A stretch of 64,000 nucleotides of DNA from Bimuria novae-zelandiae CBS 107.79 (Eukaryota; Ascomycota; Dothideomycetes; Pleosporales; Didymosphaeriaceae). Position numbers and translations under genes: made by a program. Location of the stretch: contig ML976746.1 of assembly GCA_010015655.1 (NCBI GenBank), forward strand, positions 186,001 to 250,000. Reading direction: 5' to 3'. Of this stretch, positions 45,183 to 57,000 are shown in pieces; position 1 is the first letter of the stretch, and each line of letters starts with the position of its first letter. Under the pieces are notes generated by a model. It was not told where the DNA came from. It worked only from the letters and a program-made list of their open reading frames with translations, and searched no databases.

Positions 45183-46787
45183 ATGTCAATTCGGCGGAAG
45201 GCGCTGCCTCAGTCGCAGAAGGAGAAGGAGCCACTGGAACTGCAACTCCTGGCGACGTTTCCTCGTCCACCACCTGGCCCTCGGTCGCCCGCGCGGCTAT
45301 CCTTGAAAAGTCCAGGACTTGCACCACGGCCTTCGAATTATGGATTCATATCCACCAATGCTACCAACAAGGACGTGGACGTGGACGCCGACTCTCTCTA
45401 TGACGAGCCGGGACCGTCGACACCACCACTTCCGCAGCGCAACGTGCCTTCCTTTCCAGTGCCAGGTCCACCAATCTTACAGCCAGTTGCTGAACTTCAG
45501 CTGGTCCTTGATCACCCATCTAAAGTGTACTCGCCAGGCGAAACGATCACAGGCTACATAATCGGCTGGTCGACCACAGAAGAACACATCCACATTGTAC
45601 TTTCGGGGTGCTCACGGTCGTCGTTCAAGGACTCCAAAGCAGCGAACAATGACCGCGCACCCCTGCTATTTCAAGTCACGCATCTCGAGCCCGGTTTGCA
45701 AACATCTGTCCCTCGTTTTGGAATAAGCATTCCTAATGTTTGCGGGACAGCACAGGGTGATCTAAACAATTTTACACCGAGGAGCGAAACAGGAAGGAGC
45801 TACTGGACGCCGGTATGGTCAGTTCAAGATCCCTTTGAGAACGGGTCCGGTCACCCGTTACCACCGTCGATGCATATGAGTCCTCGCAGCGTGTCGACGC
45901 TTTCGAGTATAAAGGGCGAAGCATCTATATCCTACAATATCATCGCGGTGCGCTCAACGCTCGATCCAAGTACGCATGGCTTCGTCCCAAATGCTACCTT
46001 CCCACTCCCCCTCGCACTGACTACCCGCCGCCTCTTGTCTGCAAAGACCGACCTCTTGGAGCGCGAAACATTCACCCTCACCGCTGCTCTCTCCATCCAA
46101 ACAGCAGCGCTGACTAAAGAGCGCAAACTCCGCTTCCGCGAACAACTCTGTGACGCGTTCAACACTTCCACTCCAACCTTCTACTTCAGCGTGAATGTCA
46201 CCGCACCGAAACTTGGCACACCTGGCGCAGACCTCAGGGTTGGGATCAGAGTCGACGTCCTGCCTCCTCCGCCTGGTCATCTGTACAATTTTCCCGTGCC
46301 GGACGTCACAATTGCTAGTATAACGTTTCGAATACGTTCGTATACGGGCGTGCGCGTGCTCGTTCCCTCACCTGCTTCGGCTCAGTCAGCAGATATATCT
46401 CCAGGGTTGGTGAGTAAGAAGGAAACGTTCAAGAGCACCGAGTTACACCAGACGCAGACGCCAAACAACGCTACATTCAGGCCACAGAATGGCGGCTTCG
46501 ATGGACAGGTGTGTGTTGCAACGGTGCCGTTGCCGAGGGACTTGACACCAAGCTTTAAAACATTTAACGCGTGGAGAGGGTATCGGTTGCAATACACGGT
46601 GCGAGTGCAAGTTGCAGGGAAGGAAGAGGAAGTCAAGGTTGCAAATGACCTGGACATCGTCGTGGGAGAAGACACAAGGATCGAGCGGAAGAGGACGGGC
46701 CACACGCCGGTGAAGGACGGTATGAGTAGACGAATAGCGGAGGCCGTTCTGAGTGGGGATAGGGCGAGAAGAACTTCTGCCACATGA
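45183..46787 (+). CDS. Arrestin-like protein
   Basis: A single exon of 534 residues. After a Pro-rich N-terminal region of about 100 residues the arrestin N-domain begins: ELQLVLDHPSKVYSPGETIT-GYIIGW, a typical first strand pair. VPRFGISIPNVCG, EASISYNIIAVRSTL and FPLPLALTTRRL follow in the N lobe. The C-terminal half (FYFSVNVTAPKLGTPGADLR, then WRGYRLQYTVRVQVAGKEEE) fits a second arrestin lobe. No PPxY ubiquitin-ligase motif is seen with certainty. Fungal arrestins (ART/PalF types) link membrane cargo to Rsp5-type ubiquitination; whether this protein does so is not shown by the sequence. Confidence 0.78.
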   Translation: MSIRRKALPQSQKEKEPLELQLLATFPRPPPGPRSPARLSLKSPGLAPRPSNYGFISTNATNKDVDVDADSLYDEPGPSTPPLPQRNVPSFPVPGPPILQPVAELQLVLDHPSKVYSPGETITGYIIGWSTTEEHIHIVLSGCSRSSFKDSKAANNDRAPLLFQVTHLEPGLQTSVPRFGISIPNVCGTAQGDLNNFTPRSETGRSYWTPVWSVQDPFENGSGHPLPPSMHMSPRSVSTLSSIKGEASISYNIIAVRSTLDPSTHGFVPNATFPLPLALTTRRLLSAKTDLLERETFTLTAALSIQTAALTKERKLRFREQLCDAFNTSTPTFYFSVNVTAPKLGTPGADLRVGIRVDVLPPPPGHLYNFPVPDVTIASITFRIRSYTGVRVLVPSPASAQSADISPGLVSKKETFKSTELHQTQTPNNATFRPQNGGFDGQVCVATVPLPRDLTPSFKTFNAWRGYRLQYTVRVQVAGKEEEVKVANDLDIVVGEDTRIERKRTGHTPVKDGMSRRIAEAVLSGDRARRTSAT

Positions 46788-47044
46788 TCGATTGCTTTGA
46801 CGATTCCATTATGTTCTCTGTTTCGATTTAAGTAAACAATATCTACTTCTCTGCAACATGCGCCCCTAATGCGCTCTCTGCAGCCCTCCCTCGCGCACGT
46901 AATAACAATGCAAGCACAGACTCCAAATGGATCTTCAGCGGCGTGTCGTTCCTGAAGCAAGCGCAGAAATCTGAAGCCTCCATCCTACCATCGATACCCT
47001 TGCACAGTGTTTATGCTATCCAGCGCTGCGGAAGCCCAACCACT

Positions 47045-47948
47045 CTACTGTTCGTCAGAGTCGGCGCTCCACACAAGCCAACCCATGACAGCGGCTGCTT
47101 TCAGCCCCGCAGCCGTCCACAGCGCACCCGCAAGCCCAACGGAGCTGTGCGCCCACAACCCACCGAACATGGCACCAATGAGTAACAGCACCGGAGCCGC
47201 AACTCTCCTATTCCTCTCCACATTGTTCACAGCGAATATATTCTGGTCAGAGAACAGATCGCAGTAGTTACTCGTAAGCACCACGCTTGTCAACCCGCCA
47301 TACTGCAGCACCCTTGACGTGACGGCTTGTCCGCTGGACTGAAACGCGACAGCCGCGAGCGGGACAAGGACCTGCCATTGCAACCGCTCTTTGTCGTCCA
47401 ATTCATCGTGTCCAAAGGTGACGACGAGAGCGGCGAAGACAATGAGCAGGCATTGGAGTGTGTACGAAGAGACGAGGACCCAGCGCTTGCGCGGGGAGAG
47501 GTAGCGGTGGAAGCGCGCGAAGAAGAAGGATCCGAGGCAGAAGGAGGTGATGGAAACGAGAGCTTTGATCCAGCGGATGCCTTCAGAGGGCGCGACGACG
47601 CCAAGGCCGAAATAGACGGTGTTTCCTGTGCGTGCGTTAGAGTGGTGATTTCTAACTCGACTTCTGGTGTAGAGTTGTGGTTTTGGAAGGGATGAAAAGA
47701 GACTCACCCGTCTGCATGCTCACGAACGACCCCCATATGAACACCGCCGAGCTGTCCAGCAGCCCCGTGATGATATAGCAGAACAGCAGCACCAGATCCG
47801 CCCAATTCTTGCTCACATTCGCGCTGAAGTGCTTCTTCAATTTCGTCCCCAGGGTCACCCCGTCAGGCTTCGCATGCCCTGAATTCCTCAGGAGCGGAGT
47901 ACGCTCATCCGCGCGTTGATCCTGACCGTTGCACGCAGTGCTGTTCAT
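47045..47948 (-). CDS. DUF1275 (YoaK-like) membrane protein
   Basis: Exons 47948-47708 and 47625-47045 give 273 residues. A polar N-terminus of about 50 residues (NSTACNGQDQRADERTPLL) carries a RTPLLR motif. DUF1275 signatures follow: NWADLVLLFCYIITGLLDSS, FIWGSFVSMQTGNTVYFGLG, ALVSITSFCLGSFFFARF and SFCLG-type glycine packing. Later come QSSGQAVTSRVLQYGGLTSV, VVLTSNYCDLF and a C-terminal pair of membrane segments. Six or seven membrane spans are expected. The function of this family is unknown. A foldback element lies about 90 bp upstream of the start codon. Confidence 0.87.
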
Positions 47949-48040
47949 CGTGTTGGCTACCGTGTCCCGCGCGGTGTCGTGGTTTCGCCTTTAGCAGGGC
48001 CTCGGTGCCAGATGTTGTTCCGAAACATCCTCTTCCTGAA

Positions 48041-48681
48041 CTGTAACTCCGGGGTCAATGCGCACCCTTTTGCTAGGAAAATTAAGAAAAGTTAAGAAGT
48101 TTAACGCTTTATATCTTTATAATAAAATATTATTAAAATATACTCTTTTAATAAAAGTGTTATAAAAAGCTCTGCCTATAATTCGATAATTAAAAAATAT
48201 TACTGTATTATAGTTTTTATAAAAAAGTATAAAAGTAGTAAAATTTAGGTCTTTAAAATTAGAATTAGGCTAGTTTTAGTATAAGACCTTCTTTATTTTA
48301 AGCTATATTTAAGTAGTTAAATTATCTCTAAGAAAATCTTTTACTTTAAAAAAAAATATAAATAAACTTATGTATTTTTACTTTAAGTAAAAACTAAAAT
48401 TAATTTAAAACTAATACTTTACGCCTAAAAATTATTAAATTCTAATTTTAAAAACCTAAATTTTACTACTTTTATACTTTTTTATAAAAACTATAATATA
48501 ATAATATTTTTTTAATTATAGAATTATAGGCAGAGATTTTTATAACACTTTTATTAAGGAAGTATATTTTAATAATATTTTATTATAAAGATATAAAGCG
48601 TTAAACTTCTTAACTTTTCTTAATTTTCCTAGCAAAAGGGTGCGCATTGACCCTTAGCGCGCATTGACCTCTGAGTTACGG
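48041..48681. mobile_element. Foldback (long inverted repeat) MITE related to the pogo family
   Basis: The left arm, from about 48051 to 48265, is repeated in inverted orientation at about 48430-48655 with few differences; a loop of about 160 bp separates them. The arms start TCAATGCGCACCCTTTTGCT. Outer ends read CTGTAACTCCG (left) and the complement of CCGTAACTCAGAG (right). The GCGCATTGAC repeats match those in the TIRs of the pogo copies at 90, 8998 and 11286. The right arm has two such repeats, the left one. TA follows the right end (48682-48683). AT content is high and no coding capacity is seen. It lies between the promoters of the DUF1275 and oxalate decarboxylase genes. Confidence 0.82.
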
Positions 48682-48975
48682 TATATCCTGCTAGCAGCGT
48701 GGCCCGCAAATTTAACATGCCATGCGGGCACGACGGTAATAAGAGGATACACCCGGCGTCGGTGACAGACTCTGTTTCAATAGCGCATAGTAATTTTTGT
48801 TTGTGACGGAGAAGTGACGTAAAGGGCAGGCCCGGAAACCTAACCATGTCTCATGTAATGTAGGGAAGCGAGCGGGGGGCATGGCCAGCATACATAAAGC
48901 TTGCAGGTGCGGCTGCGATGGGAAATTTAGTAGCAGTGACTTTCGATTTTGGAGAAGGTCAACTGAAGAGGAACC

Positions 48976-50362
48976 ATGCATTTCTCGTTAGTTCTTGCGT
49001 TGCTGGGCGTCGGCGGGCGTGTCTGGGCAGCTCCACAAGTGGTCAAGAACCCGTACACAAAAGACTACCGCGATCCGTATGATAAGAAAGTTGATTCTTA
49101 TGGAGACAAATTGAACCCGCTGCCATGGGTGAGTTATACCTCTGCGAATTGTTCGACATCAATTGCTGACGAGTGCACAGAGAAACGGCGCCGGAGCATC
49201 CATACTGGGTCCGCAGAACAAGGAGCGTACACAGCAGAACCCAGATATGATGCGGCCACCAAGCACCGACCACGGAGACATGCAGAACATGAGATGGTCC
49301 TTTGCAGACTCCCATATGCGCATCGAAGAAGGAGGCTGGACCCGTCAAACCACCATTCGCGAACTTGCCACTAGCGTCCAACTCGCTGGTGTGAACATGC
49401 GTCTTGAAGCGGGTGTCATCCGCGAGTTGCATTGGCACAAAGAAGCCGAGTGGGCATATGTCCTCGAGGGCAGTGTCCGCATCACCGCTCTCGACACTGA
49501 AGGTGGCAGCTTCGTCGACGACTTGAATAAAGGCGACCTGTGGTACTTCCCTTCTGGACACCCGCACTCGCTCCAAGGTCTGAGCCCCAACGGCACGGAG
49601 TTCCTGCTCATCTTCGACGACGGCAACTTCAGCGAGGAGTCGACCTTCCTATTGACTGATTGGCTTGCTCACACGCCCAAGAGCGTGCTCGCGGAGAACT
49701 TCCGCGTGCACCCCGAAGTCTTCAATGCTACTCCTGAGAAGGAGAAGTACATTTTCCAAGGCCGCCAAGTGGGTTCCATCGACTCGGAGATTCCCAAGGG
49801 CCCGGGATACAAGAAGTCTAAGCTGCAATTCACCCACAAGATGCTCGCCCAGAAGCCGCTAAACACGACCGGAGGACAAGTCCGCATCACGGATTCCACC
49901 AATTTCCCCTTGTCCAAGACTGTCGCTGCGGCTCATCTCAACATCCAACCAGGTGCCCTCCGAGAGATGCATTGGCACCCCAACGCGGACGAGTGGAGCT
50001 TCTTCATCAAGGGCCGCGCTCGCGTGACCATCTTCGCTTCCTCAGGAACCGCGAGGACATTCGACTTCCAAGCTGGCGATGTTGGCATAGTTCCCGCGAA
50101 CATGGGTCACTTCGTGGAGAACTTGAGCGACGACGAGGATCTCGAAATGCTGGAGATATTCCGCGCCGATCAGTTCCAGGACTTTTCGCTGTTCCAGTGG
50201 CTGGGTGAAACGCCACAGAAGATGGTGGTAGACCATCTTTTTGCAACGGATAAGAAGTCTGGAGACAAGTTCTTGGCGGCGATCAAGAATGCGGAGAAGG
50301 ATGAGATCAAGAGCGTGGATGCGGCCAGTGCGCCTGAGAAGGATAGCAGGGAGGAATTGTAA
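48976..50362 (+). CDS. Secreted bicupin oxalate decarboxylase
   Basis: Exons 48976-49128 and 49181-50362 give 444 residues. A signal peptide (MHFSLVLALLGVGGRVWA) is followed by a short propeptide-like region and two cupin domains. Cupin 1 has the metal ligands in ELHWHKEAEWAYVLEGSVRI and FPSGHPHSLQ. Cupin 2 has them in EMHWHPNADEWSFFIKGRAR and VPANMGHFVEN. The lid loop reads NFSEESTF, corresponding to the SENST loop of Bacillus OxdC, and keeps the Glu needed for decarboxylation rather than oxidation. It converts oxalate to formate and CO2 with manganese. Family knowledge supports an extracellular role in oxalate tolerance. Spliced with GTGAGT/CACAG borders. Confidence 0.93.
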
Positions 50363-51741
50363 AGCGGATAAGGGCCGTATTGCGACCTCATTGCATTTTG
50401 CTACACGGTATTTATATTCTGTTAGATGACGTTCATAGGGCACACGGGAAGCAATAAATGATGCATGAAGAACAGGACCAGCCTATAGGACTCGAGAGCA
50501 ATACTAGTTGTTGAAGCTCAGGGTTCCGTCTCGCGCAAAGCTGAAGGCTGGTCACACTGCCAAGTCAAAGATGTGTAATAGAGTAGGCACAATGGGAGCG
50601 CTACTGTTCAACAGAAATGGTTTTTTGAAGCGTCGATGATGCTGAGCTGTTCCCAGATGTCATTTATTGTGACCATGATGCTCGAACGACACGACCGGGA
50701 AAAGTGCGTGGTGTCCGGTGGAAGGTGTGATGCCGACTGATCACACACCCTTCGCAACTGCCGTATTAGGCCGCACCAAGCCGAGGATTCTTCTATAATT
50801 CCTCCGGAGAAGTTCTGCCTCCTTGCGACAGACCGACCTGTTTGGCACGGGAGAATGTCCCGACCTCGGGAGCCTTTGGTTATCACGCTTTGAAGACGGG
50901 TCCAGAGGACAAGTGAGCTCGCCGGCACCGATGACTAGGTTCGCACCCCGCCTAGCGCGTTCGACGCGTCTTCCACACTCCACCCCGCAGGCGCCACTCC
51001 ATCTCCATTCGCAACGAGTGTGTCGTATTTCCATTCTTTTGGCGCCGACATGATCGATGGGCACGCCGCGTCGAAGAGCGATGAGACCCCACCAGGCACT
51101 CGAACGGAAAGCACGTTGATTCTGGACGTCAGTTGAATTGTGGACACTGTTACTGGGAGGCGATGTAGACTCCAGAATCCGCAGCAGGAAGAGCAATACG
51201 GAGATCGAAGGCACCCGATAAACTAGATCTCTCAGGCTACCGCAAAGTCGCCCTGAAGAACGGCAACTTCCCTATGCCGTCCAAAATGTCCTCTAACACC
51301 CCTCTCAGGCAACCACATTGTTTGCCAACGCACTTCCTCTTTTGAGGCAGAATCAGAGGGGCTGTGAAAGTTTCTCCTTCATTGGACGCTTCGTTGTTGT
51401 ACCATGCCATCGCATTGCTGACCGGTTTGGCAAGCCAATCAGCATGATCGCCAATATTCCCAGGGCTGCCTCCGCAATGGTTCGCATCTTTGCTTTGTTT
51501 TGCGGACTACCCTGCACAGCGATCCAAACAGTATGAGCGCCATAAAATGTTCCGGAGCCTCAATCACAACTGTTCCAGCCGAGAAACTTCAGCCTACCTC
51601 CCCAAATTACGCGTGACACCGATTCAATCTGAGCGAAGTCTTCGCCCTGCCTTATGCCTTGCCTGCTCGAAACGCATCCGATTGGTGGCACGGTAGCCGA
51701 GCACTGGTTTTGTTGTAACTGCTGTACGTCATGCCCCAATA
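50363..51741. other. Intergenic region with unassigned short ORFs
   Basis: Balanced composition but no convincing gene. Minus-strand frames around 50608-51214 (up to 157 codons) change frame repeatedly; one segment, KEWKYDTLVANGDGVAPAGW, looks protein-like, so this may be a gene remnant. Upstream exons of the zinc-finger gene may also lie here. Confidence 0.3.
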
Positions 51742-53726
51742 ACATGCGTATCCGTTCCTGAGCAGAACCTGTTAGCGGTTGGCGGACCACTCAATCTTAC
51801 TATCGACTCGCATTGCCCACATTGCGGTCATCAACAATGTCCATCTCTCCGATCTTCTAAATATGCACAACTCCCTGGATCCACAAGGCGCCAACCAGTG
51901 CAAGACACTATCCAAGCTGAGCCGTCTATCGAAGTGTCCTCTGCACATCAGCTGGGAATCGCATCCGACGTTCTCGGAGTGCATCATCGAAGGAGCCACT
52001 ATGGACCACCCAACTCGGTTTTGGCTACCAATCACCATTCAGAGAATGAGACAATTGACCCACTATTAATATCTAGTTCCCTCTCAAAACACCGCACACC
52101 TATCATTACACAGCTTGAGCCATCTATTCATTTGCAAAGCTCTTCCGGCAGAGGCTCATCACTTTGTGGGAGAAATAAGAGACACCCCTCAAGAGATTCT
52201 AGGGGGAAGCAACGGCGCCCAATCAAGAAGAAACGACCCTTAAATGCCACCGAGTCCCAAGAGTCTTGCATCAACGATGAAGACGAAACCTCGAACGGAA
52301 TCCTGTTCGCCTATACCAATCGAGACACTAGTCAAATGGATGACTGCATTTATGCTTGCCCATTCCTCGTAATCAATGTGCAAAGATATCGCCATTTCAA
52401 GACACAAAGTTGCTACCAACCCTGGACTATGCCGAAATTGAGGTAATAGTCCGATGAGAAAGAACAATTCTGGCACTGACAATCATCAGGGAACACGTCA
52501 TTGGTAGGAGTAAACCAGAAGAACCACGGCATGGGCCTCATACACTTCACGTATGCGAGGTCTGCTTCGAAGGATTTCTCGGTGAAAAGGACCTGGAGAT
52601 GCATACGTGTGTAAACCCACATCTCACGCATGCGTGCTACCCTTTGCCAGCTGAAGGGGTGGGAAAGTCACTCTCAGATCAGATAGCGGAACTACCAAAA
52701 GGCCCTAAAAGTGGTAAAAGGACTGAGGAGTATGAAGCTACGTGGAATGAATGGTACCGTGTTTTGAACGGCGAGGGTGCCCCACCACAGTCATGCTGTA
52801 AGTACATCATGGCATTCTTGAGTCCATTGTTGCTAACGACGTTAGACTTCACCAACGCTATAGCCCGTTGCAACGATCCCGATACTCTAGAAGACTCCAA
52901 GACCCAGCTCATCCGGACCTTCCAGCGTGCGATCCCCATTGAACTCAAGGCAGAAGCTTTACGATGCTACATCGAGAGCCATCGAATAGCGGTATTGATC
53001 AGTCTCAAACCACGTATTGACATTGGACAGCTGGAGCAGGCATGTGATATTCTTAGTATCCCGATGACAGGGTCAAGCAAGAAGAAGCTGCGGTCTACTA
53101 AACTGAAACGGGAGAAAGTCGAATCTATCTCTCATGAAGCTGTAATGGCGCACGACGGTCTTGACGCCTTCACTACAGAGCAGGGACCATTGGTTCTGTT
53201 CGAAATGGGACCAGAAATCGATCATACACCCTCTGCTGTGGACACTTCATTACAGGAAACTTTGTTTCGCGGTCCCTGGGCTATGCCAGAGACTATTGAT
53301 CATACAGTCTTCCAATCCAGGGAAGAATATTTATATAGGATGACACAGTCTGAATGGCCTTTCTCATCATGGGATACGACTGCTCCAGCATATCCTGTGG
53401 AGTGGGATGAGATGTCCACCACAATCCAGGCTGGCCCAGGTGGTCCCGGAATTCCATATGTGGTTCAACCGGAGCTTGCGCAGGGTAACTCGCAGCATTT
53501 CCCACCACCAGGACGACCCGACTTCGTGGAAGGGTCACGCAAGCCCGCCCTGCTTCCACACGAGCTGTCGTACACTGTTATGCAGCCAATGTACACCAGC
53601 CGCTGGGGCACTTTTGAACGAGACCTGTTAAACCCCCATGATGGACCGTCGTTCGACCACGACCCTCGCCCGCCTCTGAGCACTGAATTTGAGTTCGACG
53701 AAAGCTTATTCAACCTCACGGACTAG
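51742..53726 (+). CDS. C2H2-like zinc-finger protein, 5' end uncertain
   Basis: Exon to 52442 and exon 52490-53726 join in frame across a 47-bp intron (GTAATA donor, CTGAC branch, CAG acceptor). The junction rebuilds a fungal zinc-finger array: YACPFLVINVQRYRHF..C, then MPKLREHVIGRS and HVCEVCFEGFLGEKDLEMHT, the usual ACPF-KHL-CPRC pattern. Upstream of it is a basic stretch (KQRRPIKKKRPLN). Downstream the protein is mostly helical, then acidic and Pro-rich, ending FDESLFNLTD, which could be an activation region. The frame is open from 51742 but no ATG lies near its start, so one or more 5' exons are missing from this model. It is probably a nuclear regulator; targets are unknown. Confidence 0.65.
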
Positions 53727-54109
53727 TCGCCGAAACAATTCTACAGCCTCTTCTTTCGATGCGCCACTTCAGAGGCTATAGATTACTTCGATGACTTTTC
53801 ATACATAGAGCAGCTCTTCGAGCCTCATCCACCGTGTGGCCGACCAATGCTGAAGCCAGGAGATATGCAGGGTCTCCCGGTGCCATAGTAGAGTTGCCTC
53901 GGAGATCAGCACGACGGCGTATGCAGGTACATTGTTGTTGGCTAAAAGGTGAAAACGGTCGTGGAGATTAATTTCCAATTCCTTTGCGTCTGTTTTGGAC
54001 ACAAGGAGCTGTTTTAGGACCTTGGCTTAATATGGCTCGAAAGTATGGAAATGTCGCGGACCGTGTCCTAATGTTCCGGAGTGTTGTTTTCTTGACTGAA
54101 CTCTTAAGA
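53727..54109. other. 3' flank of the zinc-finger gene and border to the repeat block
   Basis: Balanced sequence, changing to AT-rich repeat at about 54110. No gene recognised. Confidence 0.4.
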
Positions 54110-54969
54110 CAACGTGTGTTTTTATATATTTTATATATTTTATAGCTAAATTTAACGTGTAAAATATTTAGATACGCTTTACTATTTTACTCAATTTAGT
54201 AGGTTAATTCAATATTAAAATTAAGTAGATATATAACGTTTAATTATTTATAACCTTTCTTATCACTAGTCTCTAGAGCTACTAAACTTAAATACTAAAA
54301 GTAAGTCTTATACATAATAGCTTAAGCGCTATAAGTTAGAATTTACTATTTATAATTAGCTTATAATAAAGCTTTAGGTACTCTAGAACTAGGTTTATAC
54401 TATAATTAAGTAAGTAGTAAACACTATAGGCGCTAATTAAAGAACTTAAAAATAATTTATATTTAAGTAATAATAATTAGAAGAAGTAGATAATATATAT
54501 ATATATGTAAAGGTTACCCTACGCCTATAAAGTAGTAAAATAATAAATATAACTTAATAGCTATTTAAGTATAACCGCGCAAACGCTAACGCTATATTAT
54601 TAAAAAAAATTCAAATTAAGGATATACTACTAGTAAAGAATTTTTTACGCTTAGTAATATAATATAACTATAAGTAGGCTTAAAAAGAACTTAATAACCT
54701 AGTATAACTAAGCATAGTAGTAATTTTATTGTTAAAAAGATATGCTTACTAGCTCGCGTAGCTTAGCTAAATAACTTTAATAATAGTAAAGGCTAGGATA
54801 TATAGTATATAGTTTAATAATTTTTTATATACCTTTCCTACTCCTTATAATTAACTTAATATACTATAAGTACATCTCCTATAATAGATTAGCAAATCTT
54901 AGAGTTAGTTATTTTATAGTTTATTATAGAATTAGATTATTCGCAAACCTTAGTGTTATTATCATAAGC
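54110..54969. repeat. AT-rich RIPed sequence, unidentified
   Basis: Very AT-rich with many TA dinucleotides and stops in all frames. I could not assign it to a transposon family. It joins the gypsy RT remnant at about 54970. Confidence 0.4.
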
Positions 54970-56345
54970 TCTTAACTACTAAATATCTACAAGGTGCTTT
55001 ATCCTTAAAATTATAAATCTAAGGTATTCTGTCCTTGTCGTGTAGAGTTTGCATTTATTCGGGTGAAGGAGTAGTCCGTATTCCTTTATCTTGGCCAGCA
55101 CCTTTTGTACGTGCTATATATGCTCCTTAAGCGTGCCACTTAAATATATTAGGATATCGTCTAGATATACTATGCAGAATACACCTAGGTATTCGTGTAA
55201 TGCCTTATTTACCATTGCTTAAAACGTGTTAAAGGCATTTATTAGCTCTATAGACATAACCGTAAATTTAAATAACCTATATTATATTTAAAATACTATT
55301 ATTTATTTGTACTCTTTAGCTATGCGTATTTAATAGAATCTATCTTATATATTAAACTTTATAAACTACTTAGCTCTTTAGAGTTAATCTATAGGTTTTA
55401 TTATTAGTAATAAGGGGTACCAGTTCTTTATCGTTTTATTATTTAGTTATTTAAAGTTTATATATAATTATAGTCTTCTATCTTTCTTTAGCACGAATAG
55501 TACGACAGAAGCTATGAAGTTTTTACTTAATTATATAAACTTCTTTTTTAAGTTTTTCTTTAACTATCTTACTAACTCTTCTTGTTAGTCTCGCAATAAT
55601 AATTATAGTTATTTTAAGTGTAGCTTCGCACCTTCCTATAGGTAGATCTTATAATCCTATTCCTAGCGTTTCGGAAGTGTTTTGCTACCTTACTTGTGAA
55701 ATAGCTCTGCGAAATCTTCGTACTCTTTAGGTATAAATAGAGTTTTTTGCCCCTCCTTCTAGAGCTTACTCCTTCTTATTCATATAACTCCTACTGCCTA
55801 AGGGTCCTTATTATAGATCCTTATAATCTTAAAAAGCGATATTTTTATAATTATTAATTTCTTATTAGTTCCTACTTTAAGAGATATGCACTAAACCTTT
55901 AGGCTTACTTATTTTAATTATTATACGCTAGTAATCTTTATTATAGATTCCTGGCTACGTATTATCTTCCTCTACTAGTTAATAATAGGGTTATATTATA
56001 ATAGCTAATTATAACTAGTAATTACTTTTAAGCTTCTGAGATCTATTATCGTGAAGCTATATTAGCTCTAGAGTCTATCTAGACCAATAGGTAATAGTTT
56101 TGTTTTAAAGCGTAGCTAGCCTTTGCTATATCCTTAGGATAACGTCTTATTTACTATTTTTACCTATATAAGTGTTTCTTTATTCCTGTATAGTAGATTA
56201 TATTTCTTTATTATTTTAAGAAATATTAGACATCTAGTCGCTCTAAGGTTTATTAGCACTATTACTTAGTAACTACTAATTATAACTTTTTTAGTTAGGT
56301 ATAGGCTATTTATACTTATTTCTACCGTTTTTGCCTTTATAGTTA
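54970..56345 (-). mobile_element. Ty3/gypsy protease-reverse transcriptase remnant
   Basis: Minus-strand translation, with stops, reads as a gypsy polyprotein. A retropepsin-like region near 56180-56340 precedes the RT. The RT block reads LPLRDQQEELVRQLKKNLKK near 55600, then YINFKLNNKTIKNQYPLLLI, FNTFQAMVNKALHEYLG, the catalytic VYLDDILIYLSGTLKEHI at about 55150 and CKLYTTRTEYL. Similarity stops at about 54970, so RNase H and integrase are missing from this fragment. Decay follows the RIP pattern. Confidence 0.8.
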
Positions 56346-57000
56346 CGCCTTTACTAGTAAGGTCATTTATTTAGTGGTGCCCTAGTTTTCTAACTCGTTG
56401 TCGGTTCTCTTAGAGGCATTCTAGGAAGCCTCTACTTCCTTATTCCAAATTCGCGTGGCTTCTTCTATGCAGATATTGGTTTTTGCCTTTTTCTATTGCT
56501 TCCACTTGACTAGGTATTTAGGCTAACTCTGTTCTATCTTTAGGTCCCTAATTTCCTTAACCTCGTACTCGTTGTCTTTAGATCTAACTAGGTCTCGACT
56601 AGAGCGTCTAAGGGTGCTAGTTCTAAAAGTAATTTATAAAACGTAGAGTAGGTCTTTGTGCCTATTAGTAAAAGTAGTTTAGTTATAACAGGTCCTTTAG
56701 TTTCTTATACTTTAAAAAACCTACTTAAAGGTAATCTAGTTTTCTACTAAGTCGTTTTATCCTTAAATGTTTTTATAATAGAAAAACTTTATCCCTCCTT
56801 TTAAGGATTAGTTCCTTAATTCTTTACTTGTTAGCGTTCATAGATACTATAAAAGACCATTAGGTAATTCTTTTTTATAAGATATTTTAAAGTTCCGTTA
56901 TTTTTTAAGCCTTATTTTAGGCTTTTATAGAAGTGCTTTTCACGTCTTTTAGATCCTAATAAGCAATTAGCTTATATCTATAGTTTATATAGTGTGAGGA
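56346..57000 (-). mobile_element. Gypsy integrase C-terminus with chromodomain, separate fragment
   Basis: Minus strand at about 56640-56860 reads KRRDKVFLL..KHLRIKRLSR, the usual integrase C-terminal barrel. EYEVKEIRDLKIEQSQPKYL-VKWK at about 56500 is a chromodomain. In a normal element these lie 3' of the RT, but here they lie 5' of the RT at 55150 on the same strand. The fragment therefore comes from another copy or a rearrangement. RIP-type stops interrupt it. Confidence 0.72.

Noticed and set aside
50608..51214. Overlapping minus-strand frames possibly forming a gene
   Set aside because: Pieces look protein-like but no consistent exon chain or domain could be built.
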